The notes: generated by a model not told the origin, from the sequence alone. Numbered from the stretch's first letter, positions 25,578-34,969 are shown. The stretch: 64,000 bases of DNA from a virus (IMGVR_UViG_3300028774_000007:62001-126000); one strand, 5' to 3'. Program-made: numbers and translations.

Positions 25578-25606
25578 ATTATAGTATAATTTACAGTGTT
25601 TGTCAA
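25578..25606 (-). promoter_or_regulatory. Early sigma-A promoter for the nucleotide-metabolism operon
   Basis: TTGACA (25,601-25,606), 17-bp spacer, TATAAT (25,578-25,583) followed by ATATATAG on the - strand. The -10 is about 23 bp upstream of the first start codon at 25,555. Confidence 0.92.
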
Positions 25607-25641
25607 GTAATTAGGATATTTATTTAATTAGAATTTATTTT

Positions 25642-28600
25642 TTATATGTGATGAAAACTGCCTATATTCCAATATCCTTTATTCTGAAACACATGCTCTG
25701 CAAAGATTATATCATATTTTTCAATTGGGCTTTCTTCATATAATTCCGATGCCATATAAAACGCTCCATGCTTTCCAGAACCAATTGATTGTGTTCTAAG
25801 ACTATATTTCCATACTTTGTTAGGAACTTTGCTAAACCTATCTATAATAGGTCTAATTTCTAATACAACTAGTTTTCTACGTTCTTTTTCTTCCTGTGAG
25901 TGTGAACATAGATTAATATAGCCTAGAAACTCCAATTGTGTTAAAATTTTGTCTTTGTATGAAAAATCTTGTATAGTTTGACAGTTTAAAAAGTCGTCGC
26001 ATTCCTGCAATATATTTCTCACATTCAATTTTGTAAAAGATTTCTCGCTTTCTGTTGAGTTTCGTAGTACAATATTATATAGAGTTTGTTTACTTTCGAG
26101 TTTAGTCTTGCTAATTGTTTTAGAATTTCCCTGTTTAAAGAAGTCAAACATATCAACAATTCTAAGTAATTTCATAGAATTTCCAAACTCTTCAAAGAAA
26201 TCTAATTTAATTAGAATTTCAAGCTGTCTTGAATTAATTTGGATATCTCTAATATCATACAATAAATCAGTAAAGGTATTATATGTATTATTTCTTAAAC
26301 TATACAAATCATCAGCACAATTTTTATTTAAAAACTTAATTGATTGCATACCTTTATAAATTGATTTAGTGCTTATGTCAAATGAGTATTCAGATTTACC
26401 ATATCTAAATTTAGGCTCAACAATCTCTATCTTTAATAATTTAGACAATTCTGTCCCATTTGAAATGTCTTCTTCTGTTTCAGAACAATTTAAAAATGCA
26501 GTTAAAAACTCATAAGGGTGATAATAACGTAAGTATGCACATAGATATCCTAACATGCAATATGCGATACTATGGTTAAGTCCAAACATATATGAACTTG
26601 CATCTTCGATTATCTTTAGGAATATCTTTGCTTCTTCTTCTGATATCTCTCTAGGCTTATCAGAGACCTTGCAATAACCCTCTAAGATGTTTGGTAGCGC
26701 TTTCTGTAATCTATCAGCATCCTTACGACCAATGGCACGACGGGTATTATCAGCTTCACTACCAGATAGTCCACAAATATCAGTTAAGAATTTAATTACA
26801 TCTTCTTGATAGACCAGATAACCTAGATTGTCCTCTAACAATTTATCGATAATTGGTGATGGATTATGGTTAATTATATGTTTACTTAGACTATCTCTGT
26901 ACGATGCACCAGATGGACGAATCATAGCCGTAACAAGTGACATATCCTCAATAGATTTTGCATCAAATTTCTTTAATGTATTAAATGCAAAAGCAGATTC
27001 AAATTGAAATATTGCAGTATTAGATTTTTTCATATCAGCCCATACGTTTTCATCATTCCAATCAATCTGATATGATAACGGATATTTTTCACCAATATAT
27101 TCATAAGTCTTTTTAATGATACCGACATTCTTTAATCCTAAAATATCATATTTAGCAAGTCCAGTTTCATGAACGCATTCCATATCTAACTGCATAATTA
27201 CATTCCCATCATTTACGAAAGTACCATAATTATCAGCTAATGTAATTGGAGAAATTACAATTCCTGCTGGATGTTGGCTTTGAGATATAATAGTTCCTAA
27301 CATTCCTTCAAAGTAATAAAATATCTTAGGATACTTTTCTCTGCATTTATCAGCGTTAGCTTCGTATTCTGTTTTTATCGTTTTCATAATTGCTAAATTA
27401 TATGGGCTTTCACTTTTATTTAACTGTGGATTAGCCTTACACCATAAGAAGTCTAACGCTCTCCCTATATCATCAATTGTACCTTTGTCTGATATAGTTC
27501 CCATTGCTAAAACAAATGCTGTCTTTGGCTGTCCAAAATGAGTAATGATATGTTCGTATATCTTAGCCCTATCATCTTTAAACACATCAATATCGATATC
27601 TCCGATTTCCTTACGGTCTTCATTACAAAACCTAGAAAATACAGTTTTCCATCTAATAGGATTTAAATCAGTTACATCGGTAACATATGCGACACAGCTA
27701 CCGCCACAACTTCCTCTGCTGAACCCAATAGGGATACCGTTCTCTTTACACCAACAAAGAATTTCTGACATTGAAAGCATAAACCCTAACATATCAACCT
27801 TTTTAAATACCCTTATTTCTTCTTGAATATTTATTTCAAACTTTTCTTTTTGGCTCATTGGGATTATGCCATTTTTAAGTTTTTCTTTAAACATTTTATC
27901 GATACGCTTAATAAATACTTCTTCATCATTATCGTACATTCTAGGATATTTTATTGATGCATCCAGTACAATTTGTTCTATAGTACTTGCCATAACATTT
28001 GTATTTTCTATTGCTTCTAATATTATATCCATTGGTAATGAGTTTTGCACTATAAAGCTATGTACAAGTTCATCATATGTCTTATATGTTAAATCATAAT
28101 CGTCTTCATTGCTAAACTCAATTTTTTTAGATTTCTGTAATATACTACGGCATTCTGCTTTATAGCTATTTAAACTATGTGTATCTGTTCCTGCTATTAA
28201 TGGCTTATTATATTTCTTTGATAAGTCATATAGGCTCTTGTTAAAACTAATCTGGTCTTCTGTATTATGGTACTGAATTTCATAATAATCATAATGTTTT
28301 AACAGTTTATCAAAGTAATCTTTAGTCTCATCTATTTGAGACTGGTTGAAAAGAATTTCATTTCTTATTTTTAATCCGTCAAAATTAGGGTCTTCTTCTT
28401 TGGCTTCAAGAAGTTGGCTTTGTAACGATTCTATTTTTTCTTTAATTGGGGTTATGGTATTCATTAACTTATTTAATGGAGAAGCTAAACATGCTGAAAT
28501 TTTTACGATATTATCAGATACACCTAAAAATTCATCAAAAGTTAATCTTGGTTTATAGTAAAAATGGTCTGGTTGAGTAGCTAGTCCAACTAAAGTATTT

Positions 28601-28770
28601 AGTTCCTTTAATCCCTCAAAGTTCTTTGCTAATAAAACTGTGTGATAATTATCTCTAACTTTATATGGTTCATCTTCATTAGTGCTATCAAAGTTATCAT
28701 GAAATAATTTTTCAGTTAAATACACTTCACAACCATGAATATATTTAATTCCATTCTTTTCACAGTACAT
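25642..28770 (-). CDS. dnaE: DNA polymerase III alpha (DnaE-like), main part downstream of an in-frame stop
   Basis: The frame is open from 28,800, immediately after an in-frame TAA; its first ATG is 28,770 (1042 residues). It contains most of the PHP domain (GCEVYLTE, the NYHTVLLAKN region, GTDTHSLN). The C-family polymerase core has GFSRGSCGGSCVAYVTDVTDLNPI, the catalytic IGDIDIDVFKDDR and QHPAGIVIS. Finger and helix-hairpin-helix parts follow (QEDVIKFLTDICGLSG, FNLSHSIAYCMLGYLCAYLRYY). The missing first PHP histidines (HSHSD) and the TEHG turn lie in the short frame at 28,801-28,935. No ribosome binding site precedes ATG 28,770. It may be expressed by recoding, by reinitiation, or be an assembly or mutation artefact. 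Confidence 0.85.
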   Translation of the reverse strand: MYCEKNGIKYIHGCEVYLTEKLFHDNFDSTNEDEPYKVRDNYHTVLLAKNFEGLKELNTLVGLATQPDHFYYKPRLTFDEFLGVSDNIVKISACLASPLNKLMNTITPIKEKIESLQSQLLEAKEEDPNFDGLKIRNEILFNQSQIDETKDYFDKLLKHYDYYEIQYHNTEDQISFNKSLYDLSKKYNKPLIAGTDTHSLNSYKAECRSILQKSKKIEFSNEDDYDLTYKTYDELVHSFIVQNSLPMDIILEAIENTNVMASTIEQIVLDASIKYPRMYDNDEEVFIKRIDKMFKEKLKNGIIPMSQKEKFEINIQEEIRVFKKVDMLGFMLSMSEILCWCKENGIPIGFSRGSCGGSCVAYVTDVTDLNPIRWKTVFSRFCNEDRKEIGDIDIDVFKDDRAKIYEHIITHFGQPKTAFVLAMGTISDKGTIDDIGRALDFLWCKANPQLNKSESPYNLAIMKTIKTEYEANADKCREKYPKIFYYFEGMLGTIISQSQHPAGIVISPITLADNYGTFVNDGNVIMQLDMECVHETGLAKYDILGLKNVGIIKKTYEYIGEKYPLSYQIDWNDENVWADMKKSNTAIFQFESAFAFNTLKKFDAKSIEDMSLVTAMIRPSGASYRDSLSKHIINHNPSPIIDKLLEDNLGYLVYQEDVIKFLTDICGLSGSEADNTRRAIGRKDADRLQKALPNILEGYCKVSDKPREISEEEAKIFLKIIEDASSYMFGLNHSIAYCMLGYLCAYLRYYHPYEFLTAFLNCSETEEDISNGTELSKLLKIEIVEPKFRYGKSEYSFDISTKSIYKGMQSIKFLNKNCADDLYSLRNNTYNTFTDLLYDIRDIQINSRQLEILIKLDFFEEFGNSMKLLRIVDMFDFFKQGNSKTISKTKLESKQTLYNIVLRNSTESEKSFTKLNVRNILQECDDFLNCQTIQDFSYKDKILTQLEFLGYINLCSHSQEEKERRKLVVLEIRPIIDRFSKVPNKVWKYSLRTQSIGSGKHGAFYMASELYEESPIEKYDIIFAEHVFQNKGYWNIGSFHHI

Positions 28771-28800
28771 CTTTTTGGCAACCCAATTGTAGATATTACC

Positions 28801-28935
28801 TTAACCATGTTCAGTAGAAGCAATTGCCTTTTGCCCCAACTGAACACATCTGTCCACATAATCAGTAAATTTAGTACAGCTATCCAATAAAGAATAATCT
28901 GAATGCGAGTGATAAACTACATAATTATCTTTCAA
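28801..28935 (-). CDS. N-terminal PHP fragment of DNA polymerase III alpha, ending at in-frame TAA
   Basis: TTG 28,935 lies nine bases after AAGGAG and opens 44 codons with the family-typical start: KDNYVVYHSHSDYSLLD (metal-binding HxH) through GQKAIASTEHG. TAA 28,803-28,801 then ends the frame, but the same frame continues with GNIYNWVAKK and IKYIHGCEVYL, the normal continuation. Relative to the usual TEHGN turn there are exactly six extra bases, TAA plus a second GGT. The TTG overlaps the stop of the upstream HNH gene. Confidence 0.75.
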   Translation of the reverse strand: MKDNYVVYHSHSDYSLLDSCTKFTDYVDRCVQLGQKAIASTEHG

Positions 28936-29635
28936 TAGAATCATCTCCTTTATAATTAAATTCTCCGAACAGTTCAATTTCTTTATCTTTTCTTGCCTTA
29001 ATTGCTTTTTCTATAGTATCAAAACTTCCTATATTAATATTTTTGTAATTATACATAATCCTTGCTATATATTGATTACCAATTTGCGCTATACCTTTAT
29101 ATCCACTAGTGTTATTGCTATTTATTCCTCTATTTATACCATTAGTTGATTTATTAGCTAAACGTAAATTATTCCTTCTGTTATCATTTTTATTTGTATT
29201 TTTATGGTCAATTATTATATTAGAATCATTAATATCTAATATAACTCGATGTAAACGATAAGAAGAATTATGTTCATTTTTTTGACTACTTATAATATAA
29301 TTTTGGTCATTTTCTAGCCATGTAAAGTCTTTGATTTTATCATAATCAACTAAATCAAAATAAAAGTTTTTATCAGTATTTGTAGTCCATCCTATTCCAT
29401 ATTCATTAGTTAAATCATATTTATTATATTTTCGTTTTGCTTTAGAAGTCATTTCTTTATGTAAACATCCACAAGATTGTGTATTCATTTTCTTTAAATT
29501 AGAACCTCTAACTATAATATCGTTTCCACAATCACAATGACATAACCACCTAGTTTCCCCATTACCTACTACATCATATTTACTGATAACCAATAATTTA
29601 CCAAAAACTTTATTAGTTAAATCAACCCTAACCAT
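28925..29635 (-). CDS. HNH-AP2 homing-type endonuclease between primase and polymerase genes
   Basis: A 236-residue protein. An N-terminal treble-clef module (GKLLVISKYDVVGNG then WLCHCDCGN ... SCGCLH) precedes an HNH core (YRLHRVILDI ... IIDHKNTNKNDNRRNNLRLA). An AP2 DNA-binding domain follows (NNTSGYKGIAQIGNQYIARI ... NIGSFDTIEKAIKARKDKE). This is a standard free-standing homing endonuclease architecture. It lies between the primase-helicase and polymerase genes and overlaps the polymerase start, close to the interrupted PHP codon. Confidence 0.9.
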   Translation of the reverse strand: MVRVDLTNKVFGKLLVISKYDVVGNGETRWLCHCDCGNDIIVRGSNLKKMNTQSCGCLHKEMTSKAKRKYNKYDLTNEYGIGWTTNTDKNFYFDLVDYDKIKDFTWLENDQNYIISSQKNEHNSSYRLHRVILDINDSNIIIDHKNTNKNDNRRNNLRLANKSTNGINRGINSNNTSGYKGIAQIGNQYIARIMYNYKNINIGSFDTIEKAIKARKDKEIELFGEFNYKGDDSIER

Positions 29636-29641
29636 TTATTT

Positions 29642-31627
29642 TTAATATTCACCGCATTCACTTTCATTTAAATTATCGCATTCTAATTTTCTTCTCCCAA
29701 CTAGTATCCCATTGCTACCAAATTTAGTGGAAGAGTATTTAATTGAGCCATTATCCCAATTATATTTCTTATAAATATCATCACTACTACCATATAATCT
29801 ACGGGTAGCTTTATCGTATCTTAGCCCCATACGATAGCCCTTTTCCCCTAATGTTCTGTCTTTAAATACTGTGAATTGTCTATCAAAGTTTTCTTGTAAT
29901 AATTTTTTATCATATGTCTGTTCTAGCCCGTAAATTCTATCAGCCATATTTACAATATTAGAAGTTCCTAAGATATCATACTCATTTAAAGGTGTTCCAA
30001 CTTGTGGTTTTCTTGGATGTGCTACTAAGTGAATTGTGCAACTATTTCTCTTTGCAAAGTGAATCAATTCATTCATAAATTCTACTTGAACAGCCGTCAA
30101 ATCTGCATCAGCAATACCCTTAAAATTTAGACACAACCAATTGTCTAAAACAAATACTCTTGTACCTCTTTTCTTATACATATCTTTCATTCTGCTAAAA
30201 ACATCTAATGGGCTTGTTAGTAATAAATTATCGTATACAAACATTCTGTTCTTGTAGGTCTCTTTAATCTTCTCAACTGCCTGTGTAGTAGGCTTATAAT
30301 ACTTAAATCCGTTAGGATTAGTGAACTCTATAACGTGGTCTCTTCCTGCCGCCTGTGATAGTATCCAATTTAACATCTGTGATGTAGTGCTTTCTGCATT
30401 AAACCAGAATACTGATTCTCCTTTATCTACTGCATCAAGCACACAAGATTGTGCAATTAGTGTGGTCTTTCCTACACCACTGTAAGCCGTCCAAATATTC
30501 ATCGTACCATCTATGTAGCCATAAATCTTAGAATCTAAATCACGTAGTCCTGTTGATAAGTAATGGGTCTTTTCAATATCAAATTCTTCTACTGTTGTTA
30601 GGTCTACGATATTTTCAAGAGGAACTTCTTCTGCGTTATTAATTAATTGGAGTATGTCACCTTTACCACAACTTAATAAAATATTATTTGCATCTGTTTT
30701 TCTAATGAATACATTCTCGCTAAATGTTTGATAGTATGCTTCGACTTTATCTTCTTGTTCAACTGTTGGCTTAATAACTTTACAACGATATTCACCCAAA
30801 CGATTAATGGTATTTTTTAATCCTTCTTGCCCTGCTGAATCATTATCAAACCATAATATAATTTCTTTAAAATTTTCAAGGAAATCATAGTTAAATTCAA
30901 TCCATCCTAAATCATTTGCACCACCGTTAATTGAACATACATTAGAATATCCCGCTTCAACACAAGCTAAAGTATCTTGATATCCCTCTGTAATTACAAG
31001 TGGTTTTGTAATATCTACTTTATTACTATTATATAAGATAGGACACATAGATACTTTTGGTTGCCACCACATCTTCATTTCTCCATGTTTAATAGCATGT
31101 GATGGTCTATATTTAACTGCTAGTAATGTATTGTCTAAGTCTCTAAGTTCATATACTATATTACCATGAACATCCTGTTTAACATCCATGTAATCAAGCG
31201 TTGCCTTTGATATACCACGCTTTGCCAGATAGTCTTCTACTTGTGACCTATCTGTATTTGTCTCTTCCCGTGGATAAATATAGCCTTTAAAATAATCCTT
31301 TCTATCTTTTACACTTTGACCATAATCTTTAACATCATAGCCCATATCAAGTTCTTCAAATAATCTTTTTAAAGCTTTCTTATAAGTACCTTCTAATGTA
31401 GTATATAAATCTAAAATACCAAAGTTCTTACCACATCCGAAACAGTGGAAATAATGCTCTTTTGTATTCCAAGAAAAACTAGGTGTAGATTCATGATGAA
31501 AAGGGCAACACCCTTTTAAATTTGCTTCATCCCATTGTTCGAGATTCAATTCCTTATTAATGATAAAAGCCGCATTATCGCCTAGCTTGTCTTTCGCTTC
31601 TTGAATTTTCTCAAACAAATCTGTCAA
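29642..31627 (-). CDS. Bifunctional primase-helicase (DnaG TOPRIM plus DnaB-like)
   Basis: A 661-residue protein with T7 gp4 architecture. The zinc-binding CHC2-type motif is CPFHHESTPSF ... FHCFGCG (C41, H44, C62, C65). The TOPRIM domain has ITEGYQDTLA (Glu214) and WFDNDSAG (Asp261, Asp263). The RecA-like helicase has Walker A AYSGVGKTTL (Lys387) and a later FVLDNWL Walker B. It synthesises primers and unwinds DNA at the fork with the DnaE-like polymerase and SSB. The start is a TTG overlapping the HNH stop TGA. Confidence 0.93.
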   Translation of the reverse strand: MTDLFEKIQEAKDKLGDNAAFIINKELNLEQWDEANLKGCCPFHHESTPSFSWNTKEHYFHCFGCGKNFGILDLYTTLEGTYKKALKRLFEELDMGYDVKDYGQSVKDRKDYFKGYIYPREETNTDRSQVEDYLAKRGISKATLDYMDVKQDVHGNIVYELRDLDNTLLAVKYRPSHAIKHGEMKMWWQPKVSMCPILYNSNKVDITKPLVITEGYQDTLACVEAGYSNVCSINGGANDLGWIEFNYDFLENFKEIILWFDNDSAGQEGLKNTINRLGEYRCKVIKPTVEQEDKVEAYYQTFSENVFIRKTDANNILLSCGKGDILQLINNAEEVPLENIVDLTTVEEFDIEKTHYLSTGLRDLDSKIYGYIDGTMNIWTAYSGVGKTTLIAQSCVLDAVDKGESVFWFNAESTTSQMLNWILSQAAGRDHVIEFTNPNGFKYYKPTTQAVEKIKETYKNRMFVYDNLLLTSPLDVFSRMKDMYKKRGTRVFVLDNWLCLNFKGIADADLTAVQVEFMNELIHFAKRNSCTIHLVAHPRKPQVGTPLNEYDILGTSNIVNMADRIYGLEQTYDKKLLQENFDRQFTVFKDRTLGEKGYRMGLRYDKATRRLYGSSDDIYKKYNWDNGSIKYSSTKFGSNGILVGRRKLECDNLNESECGEY

Positions 31628-32397
31628 ACTATATCAACCCCATTCTTAAAACCATCTCTATCTGATTCAAATTGTTTTCTATACTTTACAGCTTCTTCTT
31701 TATTGTCACACCATTTAAAATAATGTTTTCCATTATAAGTTAAATAGGCATTCCATTTATTATATTTTTCATTATAAGATACACCAACTACACCTGTTTT
31801 GTTAGGTTCGATAGAGGATATTAATTCACAGTTTTTTAATCCTCTTTCTATTCTGCTATATATTGTATATATTGATATATTATATTTTTTAGAAATTTGT
31901 TGTGGAGTGAATTTTTCGCCATCAATTTCTCCGTATATATTATAAGATGTATTGTTTTGTTGTTCTTTATTTGTTGCCCATCTACAATTCTCTGGACAAT
32001 AATCTTTATTACCATCTATACGGTCTATACTTAGATTATCTTGATATCCATTATCTATAGACCAGTTATAGAAATTCATAAAATCATTAAGCCATTCTTG
32101 ACAGATATTTATATCTTTATAATATTCATGATATTTATGAGTTCCGTATACTCTACATTTCATCCCATGATATATGCTATATAATCTTGTATGCATTAAA
32201 CAACCACAAGATTTAGATTTTCCAGAAATTAATCTTTGAGCAGATACGTTTATTTCTTTATTGCATAACTTACATTTACATAGCCACAACGGTGAAACAT
32301 AATGACGATATTGTTTTTCTCCATTTTGTTTAATTGCTATTAAAAATCCGAAATTTATTCCTGTTAAATTATCATTAACTTTCAATATCTTCACCAT
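31624..32397 (-). CDS. HNH-like homing-type endonuclease with AP2 end, between nuclease and primase genes
   Basis: The likely start is ATG 32,397 (MVKILKVNDNLTG...), where the protein aligns with the treble-clef module of the HNH protein at 28,925; it gives about 257 residues. Features: WLCKCKLCNKEINVSAQ ... SCGCLM zinc module, the HNH variant LSIDRIDGNKDYCPENCRWAT, a helix-turn-helix-like FTPQQISKKYNISIYTIYSR, and an AP2-like end (KTGVVGVSYNEKYNKWNAYL). It overlaps the RecB-like gene by 23 bases and the primase start by 4, as expected for a mobile gene squeezed between two replication genes. Confidence 0.83.
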   Translation of the reverse strand: MVKILKVNDNLTGINFGFLIAIKQNGEKQYRHYVSPLWLCKCKLCNKEINVSAQRLISGKSKSCGCLMHTRLYSIYHGMKCRVYGTHKYHEYYKDINICQEWLNDFMNFYNWSIDNGYQDNLSIDRIDGNKDYCPENCRWATNKEQQNNTSYNIYGEIDGEKFTPQQISKKYNISIYTIYSRIERGLKNCELISSIEPNKTGVVGVSYNEKYNKWNAYLTYNGKHYFKWCDNKEEAVKYRKQFESDRDGFKNGVDIV

Positions 32398-33178
32398 TTT
32401 TAATAGGGCATACATTTCTGAACGCGCAAAAATTGTCGGAAAAGAAGTCTCCACAATTTGGGTAGAAGTCAAATGTTGATTCAATTTCTTCAACATTAGT
32501 TACAGCCCAATTCAAAGCTTCTTCATAGTCTTCTTGCTTAAAATCTATAATAGTCCATTCATTTTTTCTAAATCTGTTAAACATCATTTGCTTTGGAAAT
32601 TTACCGTATTTTTTATATGTAGCATATGAATATAGGTATAATTGTCTTGCATATTCTTTTAGTTCGGCTTTACTCTTAAACCTTGCTTTAGATTTATGGT
32701 CTATAATTACTAAATCTCCATTTTTATCAAGCGCGACTAAATCAATTTTACCATTAAATATAAACAAATCATTTATAACTTCTTCAAATTCATATTCAGC
32801 TTCAAGTATTTCAAAGTCATTAAATCCTTCAAAATTCTCAAAATATTTCTTTCCACTATCGTAATAATCTCCTGCAAAATCCTTTGAAAAGTCTTCTGAC
32901 ATTTTTAATGTAAAATCTGATGTTATTTCTTTGTTATAGTTATCAATATAATATTGTGATAAATCATAAACGTTTAGTTCGCCTTTTTCAAATTTCTCTA
33001 AAATATTATGGCAAAATCCACCGAACTCGGAAGTGCCATGACTTATGCCCTCTTCTCCATTAAAATAATGCTTAAAGAATCCATATCTACAATGTAAAAA
33101 TGAAGATATCTTACTAAACGAATATCTTGGAAGTTCACGTTGCTTTTCTGTTAATACTCCTGTGTTAATACTCTCCAA
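32375..33178 (-). CDS. PD-(D/E)XK nuclease, RecB/Cas4-like
   Basis: A 267-residue exonuclease-type protein. The N-terminal YSFSKISSFLHCRYGFF carries the first cluster cysteine (C30). The catalytic core is GKIDLVALDKNGDLVIIDHKSK with Asp146 and the D160-x-K162 pair, then QLYLYSYATYKKYG. C-terminal cysteines (about 239, 247, 253) could complete a four-Cys iron-sulphur cluster as in Cas4/AddB nucleases. It likely resects DNA ends with the nearby RecA/Sak4-like ATPase and SSB in recombination. Confidence 0.88.
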   Translation of the reverse strand: MESINTGVLTEKQRELPRYSFSKISSFLHCRYGFFKHYFNGEEGISHGTSEFGGFCHNILEKFEKGELNVYDLSQYYIDNYNKEITSDFTLKMSEDFSKDFAGDYYDSGKKYFENFEGFNDFEILEAEYEFEEVINDLFIFNGKIDLVALDKNGDLVIIDHKSKARFKSKAELKEYARQLYLYSYATYKKYGKFPKQMMFNRFRKNEWTIIDFKQEDYEEALNWAVTNVEEIESTFDFYPNCGDFFSDNFCAFRNVCPIKNGEDIES

Positions 33179-33199
33179 CTACTCACCAACCTTATAATT

Positions 33200-33230
33200 A
33201 AAGCCACAGAAATATCACATCTGTGGCTTT
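33200..33230. terminator. 11-bp hairpin after the SSB gene
   Basis: AAAGCCACAGA (33,200-33,210) pairs perfectly with TCTGTGGCTTT (33,220-33,230) around a 9-nt loop. On the - strand it is followed by AATTATAAGG, so termination would be incomplete. It may tune expression of the downstream replication genes relative to SSB. Confidence 0.65.
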
Positions 33231-33259
33231 ATTCTATTTATTAAATTTTCTGTGTTATA

Positions 33260-33673
33260 TTAGAATGGAAGTTCGTCATCATCTGGTGTTTCATTTTTAG
33301 CGCTTGTATCTTCGTTAGCAGTTTCATCAGAAGAAGTGCTTGCTTCGCTTTGGCTCTTAGAATCAATAAACTCAAAATTGTTTACAATGACTTCTGTCTT
33401 TTTGCGTTTATTACCATCTTTATCGGTATATGTACTGCTTCTTAGTTCGCCTTGAACTCCAACCTTTTGTCCCTTTTTGAAATACTTTACTAAGAACTCG
33501 GCATGTTGATTCATTGCTACGAAATCGATAAAATCTGCTTGTGGATGTTCTTTATCTTTACTATATCTATTTCTAGCAAGTGTAAAGTCAGCCACCTTAA
33601 AAGTATCGCTAATTTCTTTAATTTCGGGGTCTGCTGTTAGTCTACCAATGAAAATTGCATCATTACCTACCAT
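33260..33673 (-). CDS. ssb: Single-stranded DNA-binding protein
   Basis: A 137-residue SSB. The OB-fold covers residues 1-105 with typical strands (AIFIGRLTADPEIK, VADFTLARNRYSKD, DFIDFVAMNQHAEFL, YFKKGQKVGVQGEL). A flexible Ser/Glu-rich linker leads to the acidic tip DDDELPF, which recruits replication and repair proteins. It coats single strands at the fork. The gene starts 4 bases after the RecA-like gene. Confidence 0.95.
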   Translation of the reverse strand: MVGNDAIFIGRLTADPEIKEISDTFKVADFTLARNRYSKDKEHPQADFIDFVAMNQHAEFLVKYFKKGQKVGVQGELRSSTYTDKDGNKRKKTEVIVNNFEFIDSKSQSEASTSSDETANEDTSAKNETPDDDELPF

Positions 33674-33676
33674 ATA

Positions 33677-34636
33677 TTATTCTCCTTCATCCGTCTTAAT
33701 TAAACACTGTAACGCATCTAATACTTCTTCTGCAACGCTTAAATCTGTAATAACATTAAAGTTTGCAGTCTTCTTACCATTGACTAGATTATATTCCTTG
33801 ATGGCATTAGAAATATCAGTTCTACCTATACCATCATCTTGTAACTGTTTAGCCAACATGCTAATCTCTGCAATTTTGGCAGTTACTTCATCACTAGGAG
33901 TTACAGCTACTTTTACTTGCTGTGTAACTGTAGCTGATTTAACAACTGCATCTACATCACCACTATTAGCCCAATCATATAGGTTCTCTCCGTCTTTTTC
34001 TGTAAGTACATCATATCTACCCTCAAATAAATGCGTATTGTCTTTTTCTACATTTGGAATATGAGTTTCTTGGTCAATATTCAAAACAACAGTATACTGG
34101 AAATCTCCTGCTTCTCTTTGCTTAAAGCCAACACCAACTTTTTTAGGGGCTTGTTTACCATTCTTATCTTCCATCGTATAAGCTGTTTTACCTCTTACAG
34201 TAGAAATAATATGTATTGGAGTTTGTAGAATTTTTTCTTGGAATGCATCATCTCTAGGTGTTAACTTAGCCCAGTTCGTATATGAATTACCATTCATCTT
34301 ACTATGTACATCTAAGATATATTCCCACTCATGTGATGTGCTATCAATTACAAGTACTTTAAATCCTGCATCAACTGCGGCTTGAATTGCTTCGATGTAT
34401 TTTTCTGGTGTATAAGGTGCTTCTAACTGAATATCAGAGAATGAGAACTCATTAGCGTAGTATCTGATACGACCATTTTCTGTATCAATTACTGCAACTC
34501 CCTCGCCACCAGTCTTTCGTGCAAGTCCCGTTGCAAGTCTTAATGCCGTGTAACTTTTTCCTGCTCCTGCAACACCGCCTAGAAGAACTTTAACATAGAT
34601 ATTCTCTCTCTGTGCCTTTTTAAATTGCATTGCCAT
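33677..34636 (-). CDS. RecA-like AAA_24 ATPase (Sak4-type recombination protein)
   Basis: A 319-residue protein with Walker A GGVAGAGKSYTALRLA (residues 20-35), VAVIDTENGRIRYY, Walker B FKVLVIDSTSHEWE and the sensor-like HIISTVRGKTAY. These fit the AAA_24/Sak4 family, a RecA-core ATPase that promotes single-strand annealing with SSB. C-terminal residues about 225-319 are a helical extension with no recognised domain. Position next to SSB and a RecB-like nuclease supports a homologous recombination module. Confidence 0.85.
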   Translation of the reverse strand: MAMQFKKAQRENIYVKVLLGGVAGAGKSYTALRLATGLARKTGGEGVAVIDTENGRIRYYANEFSFSDIQLEAPYTPEKYIEAIQAAVDAGFKVLVIDSTSHEWEYILDVHSKMNGNSYTNWAKLTPRDDAFQEKILQTPIHIISTVRGKTAYTMEDKNGKQAPKKVGVGFKQREAGDFQYTVVLNIDQETHIPNVEKDNTHLFEGRYDVLTEKDGENLYDWANSGDVDAVVKSATVTQQVKVAVTPSDEVTAKIAEISMLAKQLQDDGIGRTDISNAIKEYNLVNGKKTANFNVITDLSVAEEVLDALQCLIKTDEGE

Positions 34637-34705
34637 ATTAATTTAATTACCTCACTTTATTATGTATTAAATTTTATATTAAAAATAATATAATCTGTTT
34701 AAGAG

Positions 34706-34957
34706 TTAGCCTTCTACTTTTGGAATAACAATTGGTTTATTCTTAGTTCTGCAAGATTCACATCTTAATGGCAAACTGCCGAATTTCGTAATAAAATATA
34801 CCGCATCATTATCTGTAAGCTGATACATTTTCCCACATTCTTTACAGATTCTATGACTTACTCTACGGTGTGGGCAGAAATCCCTTTTAATGGCTACTTT
34901 AGCTTGTACCTCACTTGAAACTTCTACAACAGAATTGTCTAGTTCTTCTTTAAGCAT
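34706..34957 (-). CDS. Zinc-ribbon protein
   Basis: An 83-residue protein with two CxxC knuckles separated by about 26 residues: ICKECGKMYQLTDNDAVYFI and LRCESCRTKNKP. This is the zf-trcl-like pattern of small phage zinc-ribbons that may contact nucleic acid or RNA polymerase. An additional CPHRR precedes them. It is the second gene after the promoter at 35,351-35,379, in the recombination operon. Confidence 0.75.
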   Translation of the reverse strand: MLKEELDNSVVEVSSEVQAKVAIKRDFCPHRRVSHRICKECGKMYQLTDNDAVYFITKFGSLPLRCESCRTKNKPIVIPKVEG

Positions 34958-34969
34958 TTTGTTTACCCC

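Noticed and set aside
28770-28935. Group I/II intron or intein in the polymerase gene
   Set aside because: Only six extra bases separate the two halves of the conserved PHP motif, far too few for an intron or intein.
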